Shown: one piece after another, positions 25,234-34,200 of the stretch
Layout: each line of letters begins with the position of its first letter
Numbering within the stretch: position 1 is the stretch's first letter
From: Flavilitoribacter nigricans DSM 23189 = NBRC 102662
GTDB taxonomy: Bacteria > Bacteroidota > Bacteroidia > Chitinophagales > Saprospiraceae
Length of the DNA: 64,000 bases
Direction: 5' to 3'
Assembly (NCBI RefSeq): GCF_002646595.1
Contig: NZ_PDUD01000009.1
Span: 124,001 to 188,000 of the forward strand
The notes under the pieces: model-generated
Told to the model about the DNA's origin: nothing
Databases searched by the model: none
What the model saw: the letters and a program-made list of their open reading frames with translations, nothing else
Made by a program: the position numbers and the translations under genes

Positions 25234-27057
25234 TCAGGCTTCGGCATTACCTTTATCTACCCGGGCCTTTAAGCGTGCGGCGATCATTCCCACCAGACAC
25301 AGCAATGATAAAAACAGCGCGATCCGGGCGATCAGGTCTCCCCATCTAACGTAAAAGGTAATGCTGTCGTTTAGACTGATGGTATCTTTTAATGCCACCG
25401 CTTCGTCATATTTTGCGGAACTTACCCGGTCGCCGCGCTCATTGATGAAAGCAGACCGCCCAACATTGGCCGCCCGGGCGATACTCCTCCGGGTCTCGAT
25501 GGAGCGGAGCGAAGCGAAGTACAGGTGCTGACGGTGGCCCGGTGTGTTATCCCACCACCCGTCATTGGTCATGATGAAGGCCGCCTGGGCACCCTGTCGA
25601 ACGTATCCGGCAAAGTATTCCCCGTAAATGGATTCGTAACAGATCACCGGTGCGATCCGCCCTTTGTTACTGATCATTGGCGTCCGTTCCGGCTGGCTAC
25701 CGAACCCGGCAGTTGTACCGCCGAGCTGGTCTACTACCGGCTTCATAAAAAAGAAAAGCCAGGGAAAGGGAAAGATCTCCGCGCCCGGTACCAGTTTAGA
25801 CTTTTTATAGAATTGCGTTTCTTCGGTCCCGATGGTGAATTGAGCCGCCGCATTGTAGATCTCCAGGTAGTAAGTCTGGCCGTTGCGATCCTGCTCTTCC
25901 CGCGTTGCCCGGGTATGCGGTTCGTCGGCTCCGAGAATGTGCAGCGCCTGTAATCCGGAGATCAGCACCAAACCCGGATAATCCTGCAGTCCGGTACGCA
26001 ACTGGGCTACCGCCGGATAACGGTTGAGCTCATCCTTTCGGGCATACCCGAATACCGTTTCGGGCAGGACAACGTAATCCGTTTGCTCATCGATCTGAGT
26101 TTTGATCATCGCAATGATCTCCTCGATCTGATCGCGCTCGCTTTTTCCGTCGAATTTTTCGTAATGGGGTTCATAGTTGGTCTGGATCACTACTACCTCC
26201 CGGTCCGCGGAAGTTTCGGGATAACTGTAGTAAAGCGCCAATGAAATAGCGATGGGCAGTACCACCAAGGCGGCCACCTGCCCCCATTTTACCATTGCAA
26301 CAGCTTCTCCTTTTTGCCGCAACTGCCAGATGCGGAACAGCAATACATTCATCAGCAGTATCCATAGAGACCCTCCGAAAGCACCGGTATATTCGTACCA
26401 CTGCACCGTCGGGTACATCTGGGCGAAGGCATTGCCTAGGCTCAGCCACGGCCAGGAAAGGTCCCAATGCATATGCAGATATTCAAACGTCAGCCAGTAA
26501 GCGATGAAGGCCACCAGGCCGAAGCGGGGCAGCGTGCGTTTCGTCTGCTGAAATAACCAGATGGGGATCCACATCAGCAGTGCATTCACCGCGATGGCGA
26601 ACAATCCAGCCGCCAGTGCAGTATTGGTTACCCAGAAGGTAGCAATGGAATTCCAGATGAAGAAGATGTGATAAGCGTAGGGGAAGAGTTTCACTTTTTC
26701 GCCGGCAGCGCGGGCTTTATCCACTGCATCTTCGAGGATCAGAAGGGGAACGAAAGCGATGAACAGCAGCCAGGGAAAGGGGATGAATCCCGGAAATCCC
26801 AGCCCCAGGATCAGGCCGCTGAGTGTGGCCAGCCCAACCCGTTGCCAGTGAAATATGCGTCCTTTTCGTTCCCGGTTCCAGGCAATGAACAGGACGATCC
26901 CCGCCCAGCCGAAGAGGTACATGAATAAGGGCCGGTAGCCCCAGAGCCGGTGTTCGACGGTAAGACTAAACAGTTTGAAAGCGATCCCCAGCGCAATGGC
27001 CAGCAAAATGAGGGAAAGCGGTAAGGTCCATTTCTTTATTAAACGAGCTATTGGCAT
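25234..27057 (-). CDS. lnt: Apolipoprotein N-acyltransferase
   Basis: Adds the third acyl chain to lipoproteins at the periplasmic face of the inner membrane. The 607-residue protein has several N-terminal membrane helices and a nitrilase-type catalytic domain with the expected triad: Glu in 'YVVLPETVFGYA', Lys in 'QFYKKSKLVPGAEIFPFPW', and Cys in 'APVICYESIYGEYF'. The 'MTNDGWWDNTPGHRQHLYFASLRSIE' segment is also characteristic, and one more helix closes the protein. It is somewhat longer than E. coli Lnt (512). It is upstream of a histidine kinase and response regulator on the same strand, so the kinase pair may belong to envelope homeostasis. Many lipoproteins in this window would be its substrates. 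Confidence 0.93.
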   Translation of the reverse strand: MPIARLIKKWTLPLSLILLAIALGIAFKLFSLTVEHRLWGYRPLFMYLFGWAGIVLFIAWNRERKGRIFHWQRVGLATLSGLILGLGFPGFIPFPWLLFIAFVPLLILEDAVDKARAAGEKVKLFPYAYHIFFIWNSIATFWVTNTALAAGLFAIAVNALLMWIPIWLFQQTKRTLPRFGLVAFIAYWLTFEYLHMHWDLSWPWLSLGNAFAQMYPTVQWYEYTGAFGGSLWILLMNVLLFRIWQLRQKGEAVAMVKWGQVAALVVLPIAISLALYYSYPETSADREVVVIQTNYEPHYEKFDGKSERDQIEEIIAMIKTQIDEQTDYVVLPETVFGYARKDELNRYPAVAQLRTGLQDYPGLVLISGLQALHILGADEPHTRATREEQDRNGQTYYLEIYNAAAQFTIGTEETQFYKKSKLVPGAEIFPFPWLFFFMKPVVDQLGGTTAGFGSQPERTPMISNKGRIAPVICYESIYGEYFAGYVRQGAQAAFIMTNDGWWDNTPGHRQHLYFASLRSIETRRSIARAANVGRSAFINERGDRVSSAKYDEAVALKDTISLNDSITFYVRWGDLIARIALFLSLLCLVGMIAARLKARVDKGNAEA

Positions 27058-27416
27058 GTTCGAAGGAAAGGTTGAATGGCAAAGCTATCCATTGTCCGGC
27101 AGAAAACTCAACAATTTTACCTGCTTTTAGCTTTCCGGGTTCGGATTAACACAAAATTTGTATTTATAATTCTTAATTAAGATTTCCGGACCGGACCGGA
27201 CCGGATAGCCGTCTGAGCTTCAGGCTGAAGCACTCACAGCTGGCTTTCCCAGCAAGCTGTAACCCAATAAAGACCGTACGATACTAACGATCCGGGCGGC
27301 TGATCCGTAAATAATCAGATCCTCTACAAATAGAGGAAATACATTAAACGTTTTTAATGGTGTAATGCTAAAACATTACACAAATCATTAACTTCCCCCA
27401 AAATTCCAACTTCACT
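27058..27416. promoter_or_regulatory. Divergent regulatory region with repeats
   Basis: 359 bp between lnt (minus) and the haem-binding-domain gene (plus). It contains four tandem CCGGA units (27186-27205), a short palindrome GCTTCAG-G-CTGAAGC (27217-27231), and three adjacent AT-rich inverted repeats (27320-27337, 27342-27359, 27360-27381) that end 35 bp before the ATG at 27417. The sites probably include the promoter and operator of the haem-binding-domain gene. Confidence 0.5.
27320..27381. repeat. Three consecutive inverted repeats (candidate operator)
   Basis: TCCTCTA-N4-TAGAGGA (27320-27337), CATTAAA-N4-TTTAATG (27342-27359) and GTGTAATG-N6-CATTACAC (27360-27381) are all perfect. Their centres are 22 and 20 bp apart, about two helical turns, so dimeric regulators could bind one face of the DNA. 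Confidence 0.5.
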
Positions 27417-27863
27417 ATGTCCAAAAAAGTAAAAACTATCTTACTGGGAATAATCGGTCTCTTATTAGTCATCCAGTTATTCCAAATCGATAAAACTAAC
27501 CCACCCGTTCGCACCGAAGAAGATTTCATTCAGATCAAACAACCACCGACCAATGTAGAGAACACCCTGCGTACCGCCTGCTATGATTGCCATTCCCACG
27601 AAACGGCCTATCCCTGGTACACCAGTGTAGCGCCCATCAGTTGGTGGATCCGGCACCATATCAACGAAGGCCGGGAGCATCTGAATTTTTCTACCTGGGC
27701 GCAATACGATGCCGAAAGGCAGGCCCACAAACTCGAAGAATGCGAAGAAGAGACCCGCGAGGGAGAAATGCCGCTGGACTCCTATACCTGGGTGCACCGT
27801 GAGGCACAACTCAGCGATACCCAGCGGCAGCAACTTGCGGACTGGTTTGCATCCCTGCGTTAG
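27417..27863 (+). CDS. Haem-binding domain protein (Haem_bd type)
   Basis: A 148-residue protein with an N-terminal membrane anchor (~5-25). The Haem_bd-type domain has a single c-type haem motif C-Y-D-C-H ('RTACYDCHSHETAYPWYTSVAP') and the family's 'WWIRHHINEGREHLNFSTW' segment, which may supply the distal ligand. It is expected to be a periplasm-facing monohaem protein tied to electron transfer or redox sensing. It begins 63 bp upstream of aceK on the same strand and may be transcribed with it. Confidence 0.88.
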   Translation: MSKKVKTILLGIIGLLLVIQLFQIDKTNPPVRTEEDFIQIKQPPTNVENTLRTACYDCHSHETAYPWYTSVAPISWWIRHHINEGREHLNFSTWAQYDAERQAHKLEECEEETREGEMPLDSYTWVHREAQLSDTQRQQLADWFASLR

Positions 27864-27926
27864 TGAACAATACCGCCCGACCCAAAGCCCCAATACCGGA
27901 TACCACGTATCGAATACCGTAATACT

Positions 27927-29657
27927 ATGTTTGAAAAATTAATACCCTACGACGTCGCCCACATCATTTTGGGAGATTACACCATTTATCACCGCGAGTA
28001 CAAACGGATCACCAAACGGGCGAAGATCCGGTTTGAGCGGAGAGACTGGAAGGGCATCCAGGCCGATTCCAACGAACGGATCACGCTCTACCGCGATATG
28101 GTGGGCAGTACCACGGAAAAGGTACTGGAATTTCTGGGCGAGAACCGGCACCATCGTGACACCTGGCATATGGTCAAGCAGATGTTCACGGAGGAGATCT
28201 TCAATTTTAACTCCCGAAATATCGCTGAGACCTATTACAACTCCGTCTTCCGGCACAGCCACAAAGGCCTCAGCGTGGACGAGGAACTGATGTACGTACA
28301 GGCCACCGGCACCTACCGGGAATTCAAATCCCGGGTACCCATTTACCACACGCTTTATCTCCTAGAGCCGTTCCACCATACCATCCGGCAGTTGTTTGCC
28401 TGTTACACTTTCGATGCGCCCTACGAAGATCTGGAAAGAGATATCTTCTACATCTCCGATACGCTGGAAAAGAAACTGAAGTCGCTCAACTACCACGGGA
28501 ATAACTCGCGGATCGAGCTGCTGAAGGCGCTCTTTTTCCGCAATAAGGCCGCCTATATTGTGGGGCGGCTCATGCTGGAAGAGCACTCCTGGCCATTCGT
28601 TATTCCACTGTTACACAAAGAGAAAGGCATATTTGCGGATACGGTACTGCTGGAGATCAACGATGTAAGCTCCATTTTCGGTTACAACCGTTCCTATTTC
28701 CTGACCGATACGGATATCGCCAGCGAAATGGTGGACTTTCTGCGCACCATCCTGCCAACCAAAAGCATGGGCGAGCTCTACAACTCGATCGGATTTGAAA
28801 AGCACGGCAAAACCGTAATGTTCCGGGATTTTTTGCGCCACCTGTATATGACGGAGGATAAGTTCATCAGTGCGCCGGGTATCAAAGGTCTGGTGATGAT
28901 CGTGTTTACCCTTCCCTCCTACCCCTTCGTTTTTAAGGTGATCAAGGACCGCTTCCCGGCTCCGAAAAAAGTAACCGAAAAAGAGGTCAAGGAAAAATAC
29001 CAGCTCGTTTCCACGCACGATCGGGTAGGACGCATGGCGGATAGTCACATGTTCGAGAATTTCGTCTTCGAACGGGACCGGTTCTCCGAGGAACTGATCG
29101 AGGAACTGCTGGAAGATGCCCCCTCCAAGATCCTGCTAACCGATGAGACCATCCAGATCACGCATCTCTACGTGGAGAAACGCATGGTGCCGCTGAACCT
29201 CTACCTGGAAACGGCAACGATCGAAGAGGCCGAGGAAGTGATCAACGAGTATGGAAAAGCGATCAAACAAATGGCGGCGGTCAATATCTTCCCCGGCGAT
29301 ATGCTGCTGAAGAACTTTGGGGTAACCCGACTCCGCCGGGTGGTCTTTTACGATTACGATGAGATCGGATTCCTTACGGACTACAACTTCCGGATCATTC
29401 CGCCCGCCCGCGATATCGAGCAGGAAATGTCCGGGGAGCCCTGGTATTCGGTCGGCCCAATGGATGTTTTTCCAGAGGAATTTCCCCGCTTCCTGATCGG
29501 CCGCAAGGAGATCCGCGATATCTTCCAACGGCTGCACGGCAACCTCTTTACCGCCAAATACTGGATCGATGTGCAGGAACGCCTGAAACGTGACGAACTG
29601 GTTGATGTGTATCCTTATCGTCAGCGGCTTCGGTTTTCGAAGGTTTATAATCTTTGA
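27927..29657 (+). CDS. aceK: Isocitrate dehydrogenase kinase/phosphatase
   Basis: Phosphorylates and dephosphorylates isocitrate dehydrogenase to switch carbon between the TCA cycle and the glyoxylate shunt. The 576-residue protein matches the family over its length: the regulatory half ('RITLYRDMVGSTTEKVL', 'NFNSRNIAETYYNSVFRH') and the kinase half, with ATP-binding lysine in 'YPFVFKVIKDRF', 'VGRMADSHMFENF', catalytic 'NIFPGDMLLKNFGVTR' and metal-binding 'VVFYDYDEIGF', plus 'EPWYSVGPMDVFPEEF'. AceK is best known from Proteobacteria, where it follows aceBA; no glyoxylate-shunt gene is next to it here. Its TGA stop lies inside the first unit of a heptamer repeat array. Confidence 0.95.
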   Translation: MFEKLIPYDVAHIILGDYTIYHREYKRITKRAKIRFERRDWKGIQADSNERITLYRDMVGSTTEKVLEFLGENRHHRDTWHMVKQMFTEEIFNFNSRNIAETYYNSVFRHSHKGLSVDEELMYVQATGTYREFKSRVPIYHTLYLLEPFHHTIRQLFACYTFDAPYEDLERDIFYISDTLEKKLKSLNYHGNNSRIELLKALFFRNKAAYIVGRLMLEEHSWPFVIPLLHKEKGIFADTVLLEINDVSSIFGYNRSYFLTDTDIASEMVDFLRTILPTKSMGELYNSIGFEKHGKTVMFRDFLRHLYMTEDKFISAPGIKGLVMIVFTLPSYPFVFKVIKDRFPAPKKVTEKEVKEKYQLVSTHDRVGRMADSHMFENFVFERDRFSEELIEELLEDAPSKILLTDETIQITHLYVEKRMVPLNLYLETATIEEAEEVINEYGKAIKQMAAVNIFPGDMLLKNFGVTRLRRVVFYDYDEIGFLTDYNFRIIPPARDIEQEMSGEPWYSVGPMDVFPEEFPRFLIGRKEIRDIFQRLHGNLFTAKYWIDVQERLKRDELVDVYPYRQRLRFSKVYNL

Positions 29658-29740
29658 CGGTCGATGGTTGACGGTCGACGGTCGACGGTGGATGGTTGAG
29701 GGTCGACGGTGGATGGTGGACGGTTGACGGTGGACGGTGG
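29654..29740 (+). repeat. Heptamer tandem array, left arm
   Basis: Twelve 7-bp units of consensus T(T/C/G)GACGG plus a partial TGG. The array starts in the aceK stop codon and ends six bases before the stop codon of the minus-strand four-helix-bundle gene. The right array at 30172-30287 carries the complementary units (CCGTCAA/CCGTCGA), so the two arrays face each other as an imperfect inverted repeat. Confidence 0.85.
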
Positions 29741-29746
29741 TAAAAA

Positions 29747-30112
29747 TTAACGGTAGGAGGTATTTTTTCTGGCCTTGATGAGATTTTTGAGAGAGGCCCG
29801 GATCTTTTCAGCTTTCTCTTCCAGCTGGTGTAACTCCTTTTCATCTAAGTACCCGACTCTGTAAGCAATAAGCAGCTGCGTAATGGTCTCGGCGACAGAG
29901 CCTTTAGCGATATTGAAGAATCGAATAGACTCTTTATTTGTGCCTCTTTCATCACCTTCCGCAATATTTGACGGGATGGAAACGGCAGATCTTTGGAGTT
30001 GATCGCGGAGTCCGTAGTCCCGGGCAAAAGCATCAGTTCTACAAATTTGGTAAATATCCACGACCAGTTCCATAGCGTCCTGCCAGACGCGGAGATCTTT
30101 AAAATTCCCCAT
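29747..30112 (-). CDS. Four-helix-bundle protein (23S rRNA intervening-sequence/S23 family)
   Basis: A 121-residue, wholly helical protein of the S23/IVP family. The start 'MGNFKDLRVWQDAMELVVDIYQI', the centre 'LRDQLQRSAVSIPSNIAEGDERG' and 'FFNIAKGSVAETITQL' are the family's signature segments. Relatives are encoded in intervening sequences of some bacterial 23S rRNA genes; related bundles (bAvd) assist reverse transcriptases in diversity-generating retroelements. Many stand-alone copies occur in Bacteroidota without known function. No reverse transcriptase or rRNA is nearby. The gene is bracketed by inverted heptamer arrays (29654-29740 and 30172-30287) that nearly abut its 3' end, which suggests a cassette. 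Confidence 0.92.
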   Translation of the reverse strand: MGNFKDLRVWQDAMELVVDIYQICRTDAFARDYGLRDQLQRSAVSIPSNIAEGDERGTNKESIRFFNIAKGSVAETITQLLIAYRVGYLDEKELHQLEEKAEKIRASLKNLIKARKNTSYR

Positions 30113-30171
30113 ATTTATCAGAGATTACGCGTTAAAATCAGTTTTCAATTTAGGCAATCCTTCATTCCCTG

Positions 30172-30287
30172 TCAACCCTCAACCACCAACCCACCGTTTA
30201 CCACCGTCAACCGTCGACCATCAAACACCGTCCCCCGTCAACCCTCGACCGTCGACCGTCGACCATCAACCGTCAACCGTCCCCCGT
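30172..30287 (+). repeat. Heptamer array, right arm (less regular)
   Basis: C-rich units on the plus strand, mainly CCGTCAA, CCGTCGA, CCATCAA and CCCTCAA, with some units lengthened or shifted (for example TTTACCA, CCCCCGT). It is the complement of the left array. It lies 60 bp upstream of the four-helix-bundle start codon in the direction of that gene, so a transcript of the cassette would carry pairing repeats at both ends. Confidence 0.8.
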
Positions 30288-30310
30288 AAATCCCCATTCT
30301 TAATATTCCA

Positions 30311-30332
30311 TTAATCTTCACTTTACAATTAG
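30311..30332 (+). promoter_or_regulatory. Two 11-bp direct-repeat units (PhoB-box-like)
   Basis: TTAATCTTCAC followed directly by TTTACAATTAG. The second unit is identical to 31121-31131 upstream of the triplicated secreted protein. An 11-bp period is what OmpR/PhoB regulators use. The site is 31 bp before the ATG at 30364. Confidence 0.4.
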
Positions 30333-30363
30333 ATTGGACCTTTGCGCTGTCACAATAGAACAC

Positions 30364-31050
30364 ATGGCACGCTTTATCCAATTGATCAGTCCAATCCTCC
30401 ACTACCCTGCATCCGGCCGGCTGAATTTCGGTCGTTCCTCCGGATTTATCCTCACCAGCCTGGCCGCCTGGATCCTCGTAGTCTTCTCACTTTACTGCTG
30501 TCTCCGCAGCGGAAGCGCTTTACTCCTCGGCGTAGCTACCGTGCAGATTGCGTTTAGTTTACTCATCATGTTGGAATTTTTTCTTAGCAGAATAAATGCA
30601 GGCCCACTGGAAAGCCGGCGACGGGAAATGACCGCTTATTGCATCGGTGGGGTGATCCTGCTGCTGTTGTGCATTTACCAGTTTAGCGAGGCTTACCTGA
30701 GCCTGCGCGTACTCCGCAATATTCATAGTTCGGCCGTGACGCTGGCCGTTTTGAGCTCCATCAGCGGAAATTTACTGTTGGTCCGCTTGTTGTGGCGTTC
30801 CGGTCTGATCCGCAGCCGGATCCGGGCCTTCTGTCAGCCCCTGTTGGGCATCCTGTTGCTTAATTTTTTCAGTCTCCTGACCACCTTTATCATCCAGTTA
30901 ACCCACTACGTTCAGCTCGACGCCGGGCTGGGTATGATCTCCAGTATCGTCCTGTTTGTCATTGCTGCGGGAATGATGATCGACGCCTACTGGCATTTAG
31001 CGGATATAGAAATGAATGGATTGAAAAACAATGAATTAGAAGCAGGATAA
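30364..31050 (+). CDS. Six-helix membrane protein, degenerate CDF-like
   Basis: A 228-residue protein with about six hydrophobic helices. The layout resembles a cation diffusion facilitator: 'SGSALLLGVATVQIAFSLLIMLEF' sits where TM2 (HxxxD) should be, 'LLLLCIYQFSEAYLSLR' looks like TM3, 'LSSISGNLLLVRLLWRS' like TM4, and 'LDAGLGMISSIVLFVIAAGMMIDAYWHL' like TM6. The metal-binding His/Asp pairs of TM2 and TM5 and the cytoplasmic domain are absent, so it is unlikely to pump metal as a normal CDF. The ATG at 30364 is preferred; an in-frame TTG at 30334 would overlap the promoter element. The CDF relation is inference from pattern only. Confidence 0.55.
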   Translation: MARFIQLISPILHYPASGRLNFGRSSGFILTSLAAWILVVFSLYCCLRSGSALLLGVATVQIAFSLLIMLEFFLSRINAGPLESRRREMTAYCIGGVILLLLCIYQFSEAYLSLRVLRNIHSSAVTLAVLSSISGNLLLVRLLWRSGLIRSRIRAFCQPLLGILLLNFFSLLTTFIIQLTHYVQLDAGLGMISSIVLFVIAAGMMIDAYWHLADIEMNGLKNNELEAG

Positions 31051-31120
31051 AATTTTGCCAGCCTCAATAAAATCAAAAGTACATAGGGAATTTCTAATGT
31101 AAAACCGACTTAGTGTCCGC

Positions 31121-31153
31121 TTTACAATTAGTTAACACAGTCTTAATCCACAA
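31121..31153 (+). promoter_or_regulatory. Three 11-bp direct-repeat units (PhoB-box-like)
   Basis: TTTACAATTAG, TTAACACAGTC and TTAATCCACAA lie head to tail (31121-31131, 31132-31142, 31143-31153), each starting TT(T/A)A. They end 58 bp before the ATG at 31212. The first unit also occurs at 30322-30332. This is the arrangement expected for a PhoB-type activator site. Confidence 0.45.
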
Positions 31154-31211
31154 TTTATATGCCAGCGCGACTTTTGCCCTGGTTTTGAAAACTATCTAAC
31201 TACGAATAATT

Positions 31212-34200
31212 ATGAATCTAAGATTCTACACGCTTTTCGCCTTTATAATGGTGTTCAGCTCCGGCCTGATGGCTCAGACGCGCACCATTAACGATGCTGA
31301 TCTCATTGGAGGTCAGACCTACAACTGGTCTGCAGATACAACCTACCTGCTGGACGGTTACGTGTTCCTCGAAGCAGACGGTGTACTGAACATCGAAGCT
31401 GGCACAGTTATTAAGGGGAAAGCTGAAACTTCTACCGGAGATGCATCCTCTGCTCTGATCATCACGGTAGGCGCTCAGATCTTTGCTGAAGGTACAGCCG
31501 ACAACCCAATCATTTTCACCGCAGAAGACGACGATATTGCCGATGGAACCGACCTGCTTTCATCGGATCGCGGTTTCTGGGGTGGTTTAATTCTCCTCGG
31601 AGATGCAATTATTGCCCGTCCCGGTGGCACGGACAACATTGAAGGTATCCCGGCGGACCAGGAAAGAGCCCGTTACGGTGGTACCGATAACGCGGATAAC
31701 TCCGGTGTGCTCCGCTACATTTCCATCCGTCACGGTGGTGATATTCTCGACAACGGTAGTGAGATCAACGGTCTGACCCTGGGTGGTGTAGGCAACGGCA
31801 CTACGATCGAATATGTAGAAGTATACGCTAACGATGACGACGGTATTGAATTCTTTGGCGGAACGGTAGATGTGAAACACGCTGTAGTTGCCTTCTGTAA
31901 AGACGACAGCTTTGACTATGACTACGGATGGCGCGGTCGCGGCCAGTTCTGGTTCAGCATCCACGATACGGATCTGGCCGGACGTGGAGCCGAAATGGAC
32001 GGTGCCAGCCCCGACGGTCAGGCTCCTTTTGCCAAACCGACAATTTACAACGCCACTTATGTTGGTTCCGGTGTATCAGCCACTCCGGGCGAAGAAGGTA
32101 ACGATATCGGCTTCCTGTTTCGCGACAACGCCGGTGGTTTTTACTACAACAGTATCATTACCGAATATCCGAACCTGGCGCTCGCCATTGAGAACCGCCT
32201 GGATACGGAAGAAGATGCTTACAACAACTTTACCAGAGACAGCCTGGCGCTGATCAACAATATCTGGTGGGACTTCGGAGCCGGTAGCACCTTTGAGACC
32301 ATCGCCACGCTGGTGGACAACGGTGAAGTGCCCCTGGACGACGACATGGAACTGATCGCTACCCTGACTGCCGACGGCAACACCATCGTCAATCCAACCC
32401 TGGCCGGTGTAAGCCGTCAGCCGGACGGTGGACTTGACCCACGGCTGAACGCTGAAAGCCCGGCCCTGACCGGCAGTGTAGCCCCGACTGATCCTTATTT
32501 CGATCAGGTATCTTATCGCGGTGCATTCGGCAACCAGAGCAACTGGCTGCTGGGATGGACGGCCCTGGATGCTTACGGCTATCTGGGTGATCTGGTAGTA
32601 GCACCTTCCGGTGCGGAGATCGTGATCAATGACGGCGACCTGATGGGTAATCAGGTGTATAACTGGACTTCCAACAACACCTACATCCTGGATGGCTATG
32701 TATTCCTGGAAGCTGGTGGTGTACTGAATATAGAGGCCGGCACCGTGATCAAAGGTAAAGCCGAAACCACTACCGGTGATGCTTCCTCCGCCCTGATCAT
32801 TACGGTGGGTGCACAGATCTACGCTATGGGTACGGCCGACAACCCAATCATTTTCACTGCAGAAGATGACGACCTGGAAGACAGCACAGACCTGCTGGCG
32901 TCCGATCGCGGATTCTGGGGTGGTCTGATCCTCCTGGGTGATGCGGTGATTGCCCGCCCGGGTGGTACCGATAACATCGAAGGTATCCCGGCCGATCAGG
33001 AAAGAGCCCGTTACGGTGGTACGGATAATGCCGACAACTCCGGTATCCTTCGCCATATTTCCATCCGCCACGGTGGTGATATTCTCGACAACGGTAGTGA
33101 GATCAACGGTCTGACCCTCGGTGGTGTCGGAAACGGTACGCTGATCGAATACGTAGAAGTTTTTGCTAACGACGATGATGGTATTGAATTCTTCGGTGGT
33201 ACGGTAGACGTTAAGTACGCGACGGTAGCTTTCTGTAAGGACGACGGCTTTGACTACGATTACGGATGGCGCGGACGCGGCCAGTACTGGTTCAGCATTC
33301 ACGATTCCGATCTCGCCGGTCGCGGTGGAGAAATGGACGGAGCCAGCCCCGACGGTCAGTCTCCCTACGCCAAACCGACTATCTATAATGCTACTTACAT
33401 CGGATCCGGTATTAATTCCACTCCGGGTGAAGAAGGTAACGATATCGGATTGCTGTTCCGGGATAATGCCGGTGGTTTGCACTACAACAGTATCATTACC
33501 GATTTCCCTAATCTCGCACTCGCAATTGAAGACCGCACGGATACCGAACAGGACGCCTACAACAACCTGACTCAGGACAGCCTCGCGCTGATCAATAACA
33601 TCTGGTGGGCCTTCGGTGCCGGCAATACGCTGGAAGATGTTGCTACGCTGGTAGATAACGGCGAAATTCCTCTGGATGACGATAAAGACCTCTTTTCTAT
33701 CCTGACCAACAGCGGTAACACGCTCGAAAATCCATTCCTGGCCGGTATCAGTCGTCTGACGGACGGTGGACTGGATCCGCGCCCGAACGGTGGCAGCCCC
33801 GCTCTGAGCGGTGGTTCTATCCCGCAAGACCCATTCTTCGACCAGATTACTTTCCGCGGTGCTTTCAACAATCAGAACAACTGGCTGACCGGCTGGACGG
33901 CTCTGGATGAATACGGATACCTGGGTGACCTGGTGATCGAACAAACTACTGACTGCAGCAACCCTATCGTGATCAAAGACAGCGATCTGGTAGGCGGTCA
34001 GACTTACAACTGGACTTCCGACAACTGCTACCTGCTCGACGGATACGTATTCCTGGAAGCTGGTGGTGTACTGAATATCGAACCCGGCACCGTGATCAAA
34101 GGTAAAGCCGAAACCACTACCGGTGACGCTTCCTCCGCCCTGATCATTACGGTAGGCGCTCAGATCTACGCCGAAGGTGCTCCCGACAACCCGATCATCT

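Noticed and set aside
27186-27205. (CCGGA)4 as a functional repeat
   Set aside because: Only four short units; may be chance or a slippage product, with no matching element nearby.
29654-30287. CRISPR array or diversity-generating retroelement
   Set aside because: The repeats are contiguous 7-mers without spacers, no cas genes are near, and there is no reverse transcriptase or template/variable repeat pair; only the four-helix bundle resembles Avd.
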